NCBI GenBank assembly: GCA_016801845.1
Contig: CM028908.1
Span: forward strand, 21,649,047-21,713,046
From: Polydactylus sextarius
Lineage: Eukaryota; Chordata; Actinopteri; Polynemidae
DNA: 64,000 nucleotides
Direction of reading: 5' to 3'
Below the pieces are notes generated by a model. The model worked only from the letters and a program-made list of their open reading frames with translations, did no database searches and was not told the DNA's origin. Positions within the stretch are counted from its first letter, which is position 1; every line of letters begins with the position of its first letter. The position numbers and the translations under genes are program-made. Shown piece by piece: positions 13,656 through 25,765 of this stretch.

Positions 13656-16229
13656 CTGATCCCTCCAGTCATGTGGAAGGCTGTGTGTCCAGGGTGTATC
13701 TCAAAAGCAGAGCCAAGCTTGGTTACCATGCCTACACATTTTACTCTGAGACACCGCGTTTATCTTAATGAATTCATTATTCAAGCTTATATTTGCCTCT
13801 GTATTCTCTGTCAGCTGTGTACACACTCTAAATTGCTGCGGAGTTGAGGCCTTTTCCATTGCTAAAAGTGACCTGGGGGAAATAGCTTATTGATTCTTGG
13901 GGGCAACATGATTAAATTGAGTTCTAAGTGGACACTTCATCTGAACTTGTCCACAGGAGAGAAGATAAGAAACTACAGGAGCCGCTCTGCTTTTGTCCAC
14001 GTTCTGCTCCTCTGTTTCCTCTTTGATGTGCTTGAAATAATCCATCTCTTCAGTTTTTTTATCTGGCTATTTCTGTTAACTGGGGTTTTCATTAAAAATG
14101 AAGCTGCATGATTCATCTTGAAACAGTGAATAATAATAATAGTTATTAGTCTTAAGGATTAAAGTAATTGAGCGACACTTCTGGCAGATTTTAAAAGCGG
14201 ACATGATTTTACTATCTTGTAAATATTAATAGTTTCAATTAAATCAAAAAGATTTTGACAATGAAGAATTTTTGCTCCTCCGTGAGAAACTGTTTGTTTG
14301 TTTGTTTGTTTGCAAATCAAGCCAGACTAGTATAGGTGTTGACTAGACAGAGATGCAACAGACGTTGTTGTGCACATTGTGTTCAGTAGGTGTGCTAATC
14401 AGGAGTAGAGATCCCCTGATTACTGCCATGATCGCTGAGAGCACCATCTGTGATGCTCTGATGGCCGGCAGTCTGGCTGAGAGCTGGAGCACGGTCTGCT
14501 TCAGTGTCTCTCTCCTGTCCTCACATGGCTCTTCTTGTTGTATGACTAAACTGTTTTTTTCTGGATCCCAAAGACCTGGAACCACTTAACACTCACTTGC
14601 AGACATATTTTTTTTAAAGATACACCACTGCTACAGTATTAAACATTTAGTACTGATGAGATGAACCACATAATGTGCTCTGCACCCCCACTTTGGATAT
14701 TTATTTGATTTATTTGTTTTGAGATACGTGTTGTTTGATCAGGTTCTTTGTAGTGTCAGCTGTCAACACAGATCTGGAAATAATTGAGGGGCCTATTAAA
14801 GTGCCATGGATAATGGAGAATTGCACATAAATGTGGGCAATTTCATCGCTGGAATTCTGCCTGTTTTTCATTTGTGGTCACAGATCGTAAACTGTACAAG
14901 TCACAAGAATAAGACGATTACGGCAGGTTCTTGCTGAGTTCAAGTTGAGTCGCAATTTGTTTCTGATGCAATTCTCAAACTGTGACAGGAAATAAATGTA
15001 AAATCTCATCATCGTGTATCACGCCGCGGTAAACAGCTCCACTGTGCAAGAAAACTTTTCATCACTGCCCAAGAGATCAGTATGGAGATAGAGGCCCTTG
15101 TTACCATAGCAACTTTTAAGACAACCATACACAGAACTGCACTGGTGTTAATATTGATTCAGAGTGCCAGAGAATAAAACACACAGTATCAGCCAAAAAG
15201 CAGGTTGCCTTCCTTCTATCAGTGAGTGCCAGGTTCAAGGCTTATTGACCGTTTTTTTGACAGACTGAGTAACAGACGACTTTTTGGTGAAATGGGCCAC
15301 GTGCCCAAAGTTCAATTAAAAGCCTCACACTGTGTGTAGACGGCGTATTTGCCAAATGTTGAGAAAAGTGTAAATCAGTCTCGGTGCTTTCTCAGCAATC
15401 TGGTTGTCCTTGTGGAATATTGATGACTCTACTTCAACTCATTTTTAAAATTCCCTTTAATGCTTTGACGTTTATCTTAACCTGACAGGTTGAGGGGGGT
15501 GGAGAGTGGGGAGGTGGGGTGGAGCATCACGTAAGCATGTGAGCAGGAAACACACAGCTGCTCTAGAGCTGCGTTTTGAGGCTTCCAAGAGGCCATGAAC
15601 CTCCATTTTTCTTTCTGTGGTCTCGAAACGGTCAGTGGAGCTGCACAGCTTTAGTTTCGAATGAGCACGATGTTTGCTGTTTGTGCGCCGTCCTCTTATT
15701 TGATCTCGACTCGCCTACGGGTTGCAGAAGGTCAAGAGAGCATTATTTTAATTCCAGTGACACGATACGGTGGCAGACCTCCATCATGTAGTGGTCAGAT
15801 AACAGTCAGCGATCGCTGCTTGAGGGAGATAAGAGATATGTTATAAATTAGAGATATTGTAAACATTATCTGCGAGGGCACAGCGGATTATCCTCATTTT
15901 AAACTGAATTTCCTCTTCAGTCGTATCTGAGAGTACGTGTTGAAAACTGTATCAGGATGAGAAACGTGACAAATGACACGTCAGGTGCCAGTGAAGCACG
16001 GTGACAGCAAAAAAGATAAGGCGGCTGAATTTATGACTTACATGATCTGCTTATACTTTCTCCCTCACTTCCTTTATGGCATTTTAACAGTTGGTTCAAA
16101 GTGTGAATAAATGTTTGCCTTCTCGCTTCTGTAAGTCATGTCTAAATCAGTGAATCAACGGGGCTGGAAGTGTGAATGAGTGCCAGAGTAGAAGAGAGTG
16201 AAAGGGGAGGAGGCTTTCCCCCGGGGCAG

Positions 16230-16510
16230 TGTCCGGGACAATGTCAGGTTTGTCTGGCCCGAGTGCATGAACACTAAGCTTTGCGGAACTGGCAGCCCGC
16301 CCCGGTACCTACCCATCTCCCCTGGCTTCCAGAGCTGTCCAGCCCCGGAGCACTAAGCATTTGTGCAAAGTTCATAAGGCTTCCCTCTGTTTGTGTGGCC
16401 ATAATGGCAGCTCCATCCTGTTGTAGCTCAAAGAGCGCTTATGGGCTCTGAGGGCTTGGCGCTGACGCTGCAGAGGCGTGTGAGTGTTCTCAGTTACTGA
16501 CTTTGGCTGA
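16230..16510. promoter_or_regulatory. Possible conserved non-coding element
   Basis: This stretch is noticeably more GC-balanced and lower in simple repeats than its AT-rich surroundings, has no sustained open frame and no splice-site pair in frame, and contains a run (about 16360-16440) with the texture of vertebrate conserved non-coding DNA. This is a judgement of sequence character only; no alignment was made. It could be an enhancer, a non-coding first exon or promoter, or nothing. Confidence 0.22.
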
Positions 16511-19500
16511 CTGCTCTCATCATGAAAAGACCAGTGTCCCCCCCCGACACACCCCCGTCCAACAGCTCCAAATCTCAGCCTACAATATCAGCATTTCCTT
16601 CATCATGTTCTCAGTCCTGTCCGCCTTTTCAAACTAATTCTCTAAATTAAAACCTCAACCTAGATAAAATAAAAAGTCAATCCATTGAGTTCAGTCCAAT
16701 TATTCAAGCAAAGACGTTACATATATATATATGTTGAATTAAGATACTTTACACTCAGTGTAGCAGGAAAAAAATGAATTAAAGTGAATAAATAAATTAA
16801 AATTGCCTATAGCAAGCTGCTAAATTACAAGCTATATCTGTTTAGTTCTATAAATGTACAATCTCACCTACGCAGCATTTCTCAACTGTCAGCATTTGTG
16901 AGACCTGAGTGATAATAACCTTGTTATTTGTAGCTGCCAGTTGCGTTGAAGCGGCCGTGCCTTTGGTTGAGGTTTTTTTTTTCACCGCGGTTACGACCCG
17001 CATCAGCATAATTCAAGCATGACCCTCCTCCCCCCTTTCATTTTCTGCCTTTCTCCCCGTTAAAACCCAAGTCTCAGACTAGGGTCCACACCATACATCA
17101 TCCAGACTAGAGGCGCTTCCTCCCTTCCCCCTCGTGTGTCGTGGGAGAGAGAGACTGCTCTTTTTTTTTTTTTTTTGTCGGGCCGGTGGAAGGTTCTTAT
17201 CGACAGTCTCAGCACTCTCTATGCACTGAGCTTTTCCCTTGACATGTCACCCAGCCTCCACTCAGGTCCATCTATATAGTCATGGACTCAGGTCCCAGTT
17301 CACCAGTGCGGAACAATCAGGTCCACTTGAATATAGATGTATAAAAAAAAAAGCACTGGTTTTTCCACCAAGTGTCCTCCTCCATCAGGATGATAAAGCC
17401 GAGGTGTATGCTTCAAAAGCTCCAGCAGTAGTGGACTAATGTCAGGCGACAGTCTTCAGCAGTATTAGCAATTAAGGAGATTGTCAGTGGCTGACAGAAG
17501 AAGATTACAGCAGGAGCAAAACTCAACAGATTTCCACACAGCAGGTGATCTGTGCTCCCAACCAGTGCACTATTCATATTTTCAATGCAAATAAACACTT
17601 TTCAATGAGGCTTCAGGTGCAGCAAACATCTTTTTTTTTTTTTTTTTTTTTAACGATGGTGAACGGGGAGCGAGATGGAACTTGCATTCCACCACTCTCC
17701 TTTGTACACACCCAATGAATAGCCTTTAGATCGGGCTTTGTGGGAATGATTGTCAGTAGCTTAATGAGCGCCTTTGCCAAGCTGGAGGATCTGGCAACAC
17801 ATGTGACTACAGTGGCTCCGTTCCTGTCTGTCCTCAGCCCTATGACACCACACAGAAAAGGCTCCGCACTCTGTTTCTGCACAAATCTCTTTTTTTTCCC
17901 CCCAAATTCATTCTTTCCTTTCTACTCTGGATATTACTACCTGGAAACCAACAGTTACTCCTCTCTTGGGGACCTGAGTGGAGAATGAAGTAAAAGCGTG
18001 TAAGTATTCACTAGAATCAGAGGATGTCTGAGAAGCTGTTGCAGCACATTTGTGTTATCAGTCTTTTATTCTTTCAGGCATTTGGGAGATTTTGCTTTTG
18101 CTTTTTTTCCACTAAAAGCAAAAATGGAAATTGCTGTCTTGTGATTTATAGTTTGAAATGTTGCTTACTTGCATAGTTTTTTTTTTTTTTGCGTACACAA
18201 GATCTTACATTACAGTTTGTTAAATCAAGATTTCATTCTTTCTTATTATAAATAAAAATGTCACAACATGTTGCCATTATTTCTGTCAGCACAATGTTTA
18301 TGAGGAAGACTTTCAGAGTCCAAGTCATCGCTACAACTAAACAAAGCTTTCCTCAAATCTCCTTCAGCAGTTTACAAGAATGAAAATATTTACTCCGTCA
18401 CTATCGTTGTCGTCATAGTTACTTTGCAGTTCGATAAACATGTGAAATAACAGTAAAATAACAGTAAAATATTTACTGATTTCAGGGATGATGAATTGAA
18501 AAGATTTTGCAAAAAAACATAAAATAGTTTGGTGTAAATTTTAACAATAAGTCTAAATTCAGTCTGATATGTTTTTTTTTTTTTTTTTTTACTTAAAATC
18601 CCCCAAATTCATCAGTTTCAGCTTCAAATACACATATTTGCAGTTTTTCTTCCTTTTGAAAACAGAGTCAAAACAAAGTAAATAGTCAAATATCTCTGGG
18701 TTTTGTTGTGTCAATCAGACAGAAAAAGACATTTGAAAAGATTAGGTTTTCTAGGAGAATCTGGCCTTTTTTCCTTCATTATTTTAACATTTTATTTATA
18801 AACATGAGAACAGTGAATATGGAAAACACGTCAAATGAATGAATAATTAAAGTAATCAATACATACTCTAATACACCAGTCAGTTAGATGGTTGATCCAG
18901 AATGAAGCTCATCTTTTGTTGATGATGAGGATGAATCAGAGTTTCATTAAACTCTGTGTAACCTTGGTGATTCTCCAGTTATATTGTCAGACCTTATTAA
19001 TTATTAATCCCATTTCAAGAAAATATAAACTTCAGTAGGTGAAAACCCAGATTTGTTTTTGTTTAGTTTTATATTTGTTTAGTGATGTTAGAAAACACTG
19101 ACTAAACAAACACAAACTCACAGTCCCTTCACTTCATTTCGCCTCTTGTTTCTCACCACAGTAGATTTACATTGACCTGGTGTTGAGCCATAACAGTGAT
19201 GAATATCAAACCGACGTCTATAAGTATCACTGTTGACCTCCACTTAGTTTCATTTAATGATCATTTAACTTACTGAGAGTGCTTGCATGTTTCACCATGT
19301 AGTATGAAATAGCTTCATATGGTAGCTAGTGTGTTTGTGTATTTTACCAAATCAAATTTCACTTCAATTATGACTAAATAATCTCAATCATCTTAATCCA
19401 ACTGCGGACAAATCCATCTTTATTTTTATTCTACAGAGAAAAAGTGTTGAAAATATGACACCTCAGGTCTCCTGCTTCTGCCTGTTGCAGGTTCTGAGAC

Positions 19501-20750
19501 GTGCCCTTGAATATCAAAACCCAGCGAGGAATTTATTTTGAAATGTAGAAGTCAGAACTGTGTAGCATGTGGAAGCCTCTTTGATCAGCATCATCTCAAG
19601 AAAGTTTTGCTTTGAAATCCGTTTAAATTATTACTGACTGTTGAAATTTTGATCATTTTTCTTCAAGCCAAACAAGACTTCAAGGTTGAAGCGTAAATTA
19701 AATGATGGCTCTGGACGAGGTGGGCTTCTTGTTTCTGTGTCTATAGACTGTTAAATCCTGTGTAAATACTAAGATTCTGCCTCGTCATTTTAAAGCCTTA
19801 AATCTCGAAGCGTCTGGTTCTTTTCGCTCATCCCGTTTGACTGGTCTCAACACAGCCTCATCTCCATCCTATTAAGTGATGGGGAGGCACAGGAACTGGG
19901 CCATGTATCCGACAGCTGTGTCAAACAGCTTACACACAATAACACTGTCCAGATGTGCCGCTGTAGCACGGAACAGGAAATTCAAATACTGAACTAGAGT
20001 CAGCGCAGAACTACTCATTTCACAGGCTGAAATGATGATTTTCTACTCTTTATATTAGACACCTGAGGGGGTTGGACTGAATGAAGCGGTTGAGGTATTT
20101 CTGTAGATATCTGCTTTTGCTGCAGCTCTATCTGCTGTAGGGACACTAGAAATTCTTGGCTTTTTGCTAGAAATAAATTGCTTCGGGGTCCGTTGGAGGC
20201 GAGGATTTTGATGGAAGAGCCATCGATCATGTCTCGCCGTGGCACAGTTTCGTCTGGGGAAATTGCCAGCGTCAGTCAGACGAAGTGAATGAACGTGGAG
20301 AGGAGTGGGCTGCGTTGGCTCACACATACGCACACACAAAAAATAATAATGATATAGCAGTCCCTCCAGTCCAACCGGTGAATTCATCTCTTTGCCGACC
20401 ACTCAGCGAGGATCACACACTAATGTGATTATTGTCCTGGGCACGGGTCGCTCCAGTGGGACTTCAAAGAGAGGACACATCTGAGGGAGCAGAGGAAAGA
20501 GCCTGTGAGCTGTGATGCAGACAGGTGCAGTGCACTCTCCCCAACCGTTTCTTTGCTTTAGACACATTAACAGTTTCAAAGTGAGGTAGAAAGCACCTGT
20601 TATGTAGCATTAGCCTACATGCCTCAAGCATGACCTGCATGGTTAATTATCATGTCTTGCGACTTGTTTCGATGATCACTGTAAGTGTTTTTATAGAATT
20701 TATTTTAACAAACCAGAATTTAAAGTAATTTGAGGCAAATTAATAGTTAG

Positions 20751-20774
20751 GATATATATATATATATATATATA
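20751..20774. repeat. (TA)n microsatellite
   Basis: An alternating TA run of about 24 bases. Confidence 0.9.
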
Positions 20775-23700
20775 AACAAACAGAGCAGCTACTGTAGGTT
20801 TTTATTCATCTCTTATTCGTGTTTATTCACAGCATGGTAGTCACAGCAGAATTTCATATTTTATGGAGACAAACAGCTTTCAGATGCACAAAACAGCAGA
20901 TAATTAGAGGTTGGAGGAAGCTCTCATGCGTCTTTTGTTCATGAAAAAAATGAGAAGCTCTTGGAAAAATGCACATGTCTGTTGAAGAAAAAAAAAAAAC
21001 CTCCGGTGGCTGAATACCTCTTTATTTCATTTTTCTCTCTTCTTTTCAAACTACATCACACACACACACATTGTACCCTGAGTGTATATGCTTATCCAAC
21101 TACAGTTACATAAGGCTGCAGGGGTCACTGTGCTAGATATATGCAGTGTATCCCACTCGCCCAGCTGGGGTCAGGAAGGTCATTCTTCATTAGTTCAGAT
21201 AGAAGACACGGGTCAGACTCAGATCGGTTCATCAGTTCATCAATGCAGCTGCTCTGTATCTGACTTCAACTCCTCCCTCAGCCCAGCTCAGTCCCTTTAA
21301 CCTGCTTAAGCCTCAGACCTCTGCAACATTAATAATATGATAATGGGACGGTCATGCTTTCTCAAGTGGAGTAAAATCGAGCCAAATCTAAATTAGACAA
21401 GCATATTATTTAATATTACTCCCTTTTCCTGATTTCATTTAGCTTTTTGTGTCTGTTTCTTTTTTGTTTTTTTTCTTGCACCACTAATATGTTAATAATA
21501 GATGAACCGCATGGCGGAGCTCGCAGGAGAATACCGAAAACGCTTATCACTGCCAAAGGTCAGAGCAGATGCCGGTTCAACTTCAATGGAGCGAGTAGCA
21601 AAAACAAGTCATCTAAACAAGGAAGAAAATAAAATTCAACATAAAAAAAAATGAGTTTTAACACTTCCACAGGCGTTGTTTGTTTCTGGGAGGCAGACTG
21701 TGTCCGACACACGAGCTAAATGAGTAACAGATTAGACAGAAAAAACAAAATAATGACAGAAAAAATATGGACTCATTACACACATCAGAGGCAACGCAAG
21801 TCAATTGGCGCTTAGTGTTAATCTGCTCGGGCGTTGTTTTAATTGTTCTCCGATGATCAAATGGGAATCAGTGTGGAGGCATTATCAGGACCGTGAGAGG
21901 GGAGCGTGGAGCTGCCGTCTTGCAGTTGCAAGTCTTTAGCGAAGAGAATATTTTAATCCGGCCTGACAAGACGAGGATCTGCTTAATCCTATTACAGGCT
22001 TGCACATTAAACTACAGTAGACCCACACTTCTCAGTCTGTTGTTTTTGTGTGAGAAAGGAGCAGATGGTGCCAAGCCGAGAGCCTACTGTAGTGAACTTT
22101 GAATGGATGAGCACGGACCCCACCACGTTACTAAACAACACATCCATGAGTGTGGAGAATGTTGGAGGAAACCACTTGTTGTGCTCGTTTCTCTGAAAGT
22201 GTCTTTACATTGTGTGATAGACTTTATATATCGTAAATGTGTTAAGCGGTTACAATTAGTGAGGAATCCCAGACCAGATGGTTGAACTATAGGAGTCAAG
22301 AACAGACTGAACTTGGCAGATGTGTTGTAGTGGACAACAAGTGTTTCCTCAGGAAGAAGTCAGTAAAAGTTTATATCTACCTACTGACTACAACTAAAAT
22401 AAAGACATCAACAAATACTGGAAATACTGCAAACTGCATCTATCATCTGGTGTTTCACCATCATGTAAAGAACATAGATGCTTATGTTCTTAAACAATGA
22501 GACAAATATATCAATGTTCACTTGATTTTTTTAAGCAAAAACTCAAACAGTGAACACTCCCTTAATTGGGTATTAATTGTCTTGTCTCATAAATGTCAAA
22601 AATTAAAAAAAATACAATTCACAGCTTCCCAGAGTCCAAGTTGGCATCCCTGTATGCTTTGTTCTGTTCGACTGCCAGGTTCACACAGTTTGAGTTATAA
22701 CAATGGAACAACCATCTCCCTCATTTGAAAGTAGAGAAACTAGCGAATGTTTGTCAGTTCTTTACTATAATGTGTTAGATAAAAAGACTTATTATTCATT
22801 TTTTCACTGATTGATGGGTAGGTTGGAAACAGACCCAAGGTACAAGCGCCCTGACATTTCATGTTGCCTGGTTTGGTGATTTAGACACAAAAGACTGAAT
22901 ATATAAATTTATTTTTATGATTTATTTATTCATTCGACATTCAGTCAACATTCACTATTTACAGCTCGTTTTTCAGTTTCTGATTCGGTTTATATTGTGA
23001 TTTATGTCAACGTTGACAGAAGCTATTGTGGTGCCGTTTTCTTGCCACATCAGCCAGGTCTAAGGTAAAACGTATAAATCAGCGCGCAGACAGCTTTTTA
23101 TTTGTGGCAAACACGTTAATGTTGATGGAGAAGAATTAGGTTACAATGCCTTTGTGTCAATAAATTGTTCCTTATTGGAGAGCGATTTGTTGACAAGGAG
23201 GAAGTTTGCTCTGAATCTGTCACTCAAGAGGCAAGCTTCTAAAAGTACGCAAACAGATTTTTCTTGGCCCACATGGCTTCACTTCCCCTCTGTGTGCCCC
23301 CTCCACGGCGGAGCTTCTGTCCCCTCTGAGCCATGGCTAAGTAAGGTTAGGGTTCATATTGGCCTTCCCACAGTGAGCAGCTTTTAACCTCCTGCCAGCT
23401 TCATCAATCTCAGGCTGGTGTGATCGCTGCTGAAAGGGGCGGGGATTAGGAACAGCCCGCGGTCTGTAAATCAGGCGAGCCGGAGGGGGGCCCCGCTTCT
23501 CGCGTGCATCATATACCATAGATCCAATAGGCACCATACCCTCCGACTTCAGTGTAGACATTGTCGGTCTCAGCAGTTCAGCTGCGAGCGGACCTCCCTC
23601 AACCAGATGGTCGACTTGGTTCTCAATAAATGTTTAACGAGGGGAGATCAAATTAAATCAAAAGGCAAATGATCAAGCACAGTTTGAGCAAAGTGTAATC

Positions 23701-24944
23701 CATCTAAGGTGTTGTTAGGTTGGTAAAGGATTTTGGCCGACACAATAGGACAATGAGAACATATTTTCTTATGGGAATTGTAACCCCCCCCACCTCCCAC
23801 CCTTTCTCTTAACCAGGCCAATCTTGCCAACAAAGCACAAGCCAATTAGCACAAAGCTCTTACCTTTGATTTTAATCTGTGTTTAGCAACATAAATCACC
23901 ATGTCTGGGAAAAGAGTGAAACAAAAGAAAAGCCTAAGGCATTTCTGTAGATGACTTATAACTCAGACAATAAGCCTGAATTGTGATTGAGTGAGGTACA
24001 TTTATATTCTGTATCACACACTCAAAGTCTTCAACCGTGTTGGTGATGCTGTTTGTAGGAGGAGTAAGGGTCACAAGTTGGTTCAAAAAGGTTAGTATTG
24101 AGTCACAGACAGAGTTAATACCATTACCATGAAGCATGGTTGAAAAGTTCAGAGTTCACTTTCATCGGTCACTGAATGAATGAAATCGACTCTTTTGTTC
24201 TCTGGTCAATTATTCAATTACATCTCTTGAACAGGAGTTTGACCTCAGTGTTTCCTGTTGACTTTGTTCTGGTGATAGGAAGATTAGGAAAAAGAGCAAG
24301 TGTTGGATTCAAGCACCATTGTGAACAGAGAAGCTCTTTTCAAGGCATTTCACAGCTGAGTGAGGAGCAGGCTGGTTACTGTACTTGACAACACACAAAT
24401 GTCTTCTTTGACATTAATTGGACACTAAACCAACACAGTCAATGTATTTACTCAGCTTCCTATTTATTTCCTTTTTTATATTATTTTTTTTTTTTTTGAG
24501 CACAAAAAAAAAAAAAAAAAAAAAAAACAGAGCAGTATGATTTTACATTTCTGCAAACTCTAATGTTTTGTTGTTATTACTGTTTATGCTCTTATCTTGT
24601 ATGTTAGCTGTTGAGCTAATTAGCACAGCATGACCCATGGAGCTGGTTCACAGCCAACACAATGAAGACTAATGAACTGACGCCCCGCAGGGTTTAGAGA
24701 ACACAGACACTAAAATTCCCAAACATCCCTCTTTTCTGTCCTCTTCCTACTGATCCAGTTCAACAATCTGGACCCATCATGAACTTGTTATGGTCCAGAC
24801 TCTGGTCTTTTAGCTGCAAAATGATCCAGAGACCTGTACTTCACAGTCTGTTAGTGTGAATACTGTCAGCTTACTCTGTCTCACTGTTAACTACACTACA
24901 TATACTATTTATTCCTCATGTCCCTCAGGCAGCAGTATTTTCCA

Positions 24945-24974
24945 CAATAATAATAATAATAATAATAATAATAA
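24945..24974. repeat. (AAT)n microsatellite
   Basis: About ten AAT triplets in tandem. Confidence 0.93.
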
Positions 24975-25573
24975 GCGTGTAGCTGTAGCAGTATTGTGTC
25001 TTTGATGCATTGTTATCAGAATCATGCAGACACAGATCAAAACCGGGGGAATGATTATATCGGCTCCGAATAGTGTCTCAACTTTTATGGTAATTTTGAT
25101 TTCAATCTTGGTTGATTTTTTTGGGGTAGTGTTGAACATCTGCCACACATTAATAAATCCACAGGCTCCTTCATTTATTTATTTATAATGTTGAATGAAG
25201 AATAGTCTCTCTCTCTTTCTCTCTCTCTCCTGCACACTTCTAGATATATCAAACTACAAAACAATCTGACTCCCGGGGGAAGAGGTTGATAGGAAGCTTT
25301 AATGTGAGTGTTTTTTTTTTTTTTTTTTTTTTTTGTCGCAGCAAAATTTAAACCACCACGGAACAGAACGGCACATGGTCCCTGTTGATGCAAATGAAAA
25401 TGTGCGGCGTGTCTGGTTATGCCTGGTTGAGCAGAGAGCAGTCGGGTTCCCAGTCACTAGGGGAGGTAGAGAGGGAGGGGAAGGGGAGTTTGTTGTGTTT
25501 GGGGTTTGCCTTTCTGTCTGCCAGTGCGTGGGTGGATTCATGGGGCCTCCGCCGTCTGTGCTGTTCTTTACAG

Positions 25574-25665
25574 GTACAGCATCTTCAGCGCGCCTGAGAA
25601 ATGAACTGAGGACACAGAGCGGAGCTCCTGTTTCTCGAGGACGTCCAACATTCGCATTTAAAACC
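25574..25665 (+). other. chl1: chl1 5' UTR part of the first coding exon
   Basis: A plausible 3' splice site (TTCTTTACAG) ends at 25573. A GC-richer leader follows, running into the start codon at 25666. If that acceptor is used, at least one non-coding exon lies further upstream, as in mammalian CHL1. The leader holds a minimal upstream frame, ATG-AAC-TGA, at 25601-25609. A second possible acceptor AG lies at 25586-25587. Confidence 0.45.
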
Positions 25666-25765
25666 ATGAGGTCGCAGAGGAGCCCGAGAGCGGTCGCCGT
25701 GCTCGCTTTTATCACCTGTATTTGTGCCTTTCATACGACAACTGCCATCGACATCCCGCTGGAGG
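25666..25765 (+). CDS. chl1: chl1 exon 1: signal peptide
   Basis: Residues 1-33. The start is set by ATG at 25666 in an ACCATGA context, immediately followed by a basic N-region (R2, R5, R8) and a hydrophobic core (AVAVLAFITCICAF). The likely mature start is IDIP, near residue 28, matching IEIP in mammalian CHL1. The donor GTGAGT follows; the exon ends in phase 1. An in-frame extension to 25333 is rejected because it crosses the upstream acceptor and T-tract. Confidence 0.9.

Larger units (their letters stand above)
13656..25573. other. Gene-free 5' region, second part
   Basis: No coding exon is recognised. It contains (TTTG)n at 14292-14312, long T and A homopolymers (for example 24505-24528), (TA)n at 20751-20774, (AAT)n at 24945-24974 and a CT-rich tract at 25206-25229. 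A less AT-rich stretch at 16230-16510 is listed as a possible regulatory element. Non-coding 5' exons of chl1 could be hidden here but cannot be called without transcript data. Confidence 0.5.

Noticed and set aside
25333..25665. In-frame N-terminal extension of chl1 exon 1
   Set aside because: Crosses a likely splice acceptor; the ATG at 25666 directly starts a good signal peptide, as in the family.
25299..25715. 138-codon open frame on the - strand
   Set aside because: Antisense of the chl1 first coding exon and a T-tract, giving a poly-Lys end; no domain.
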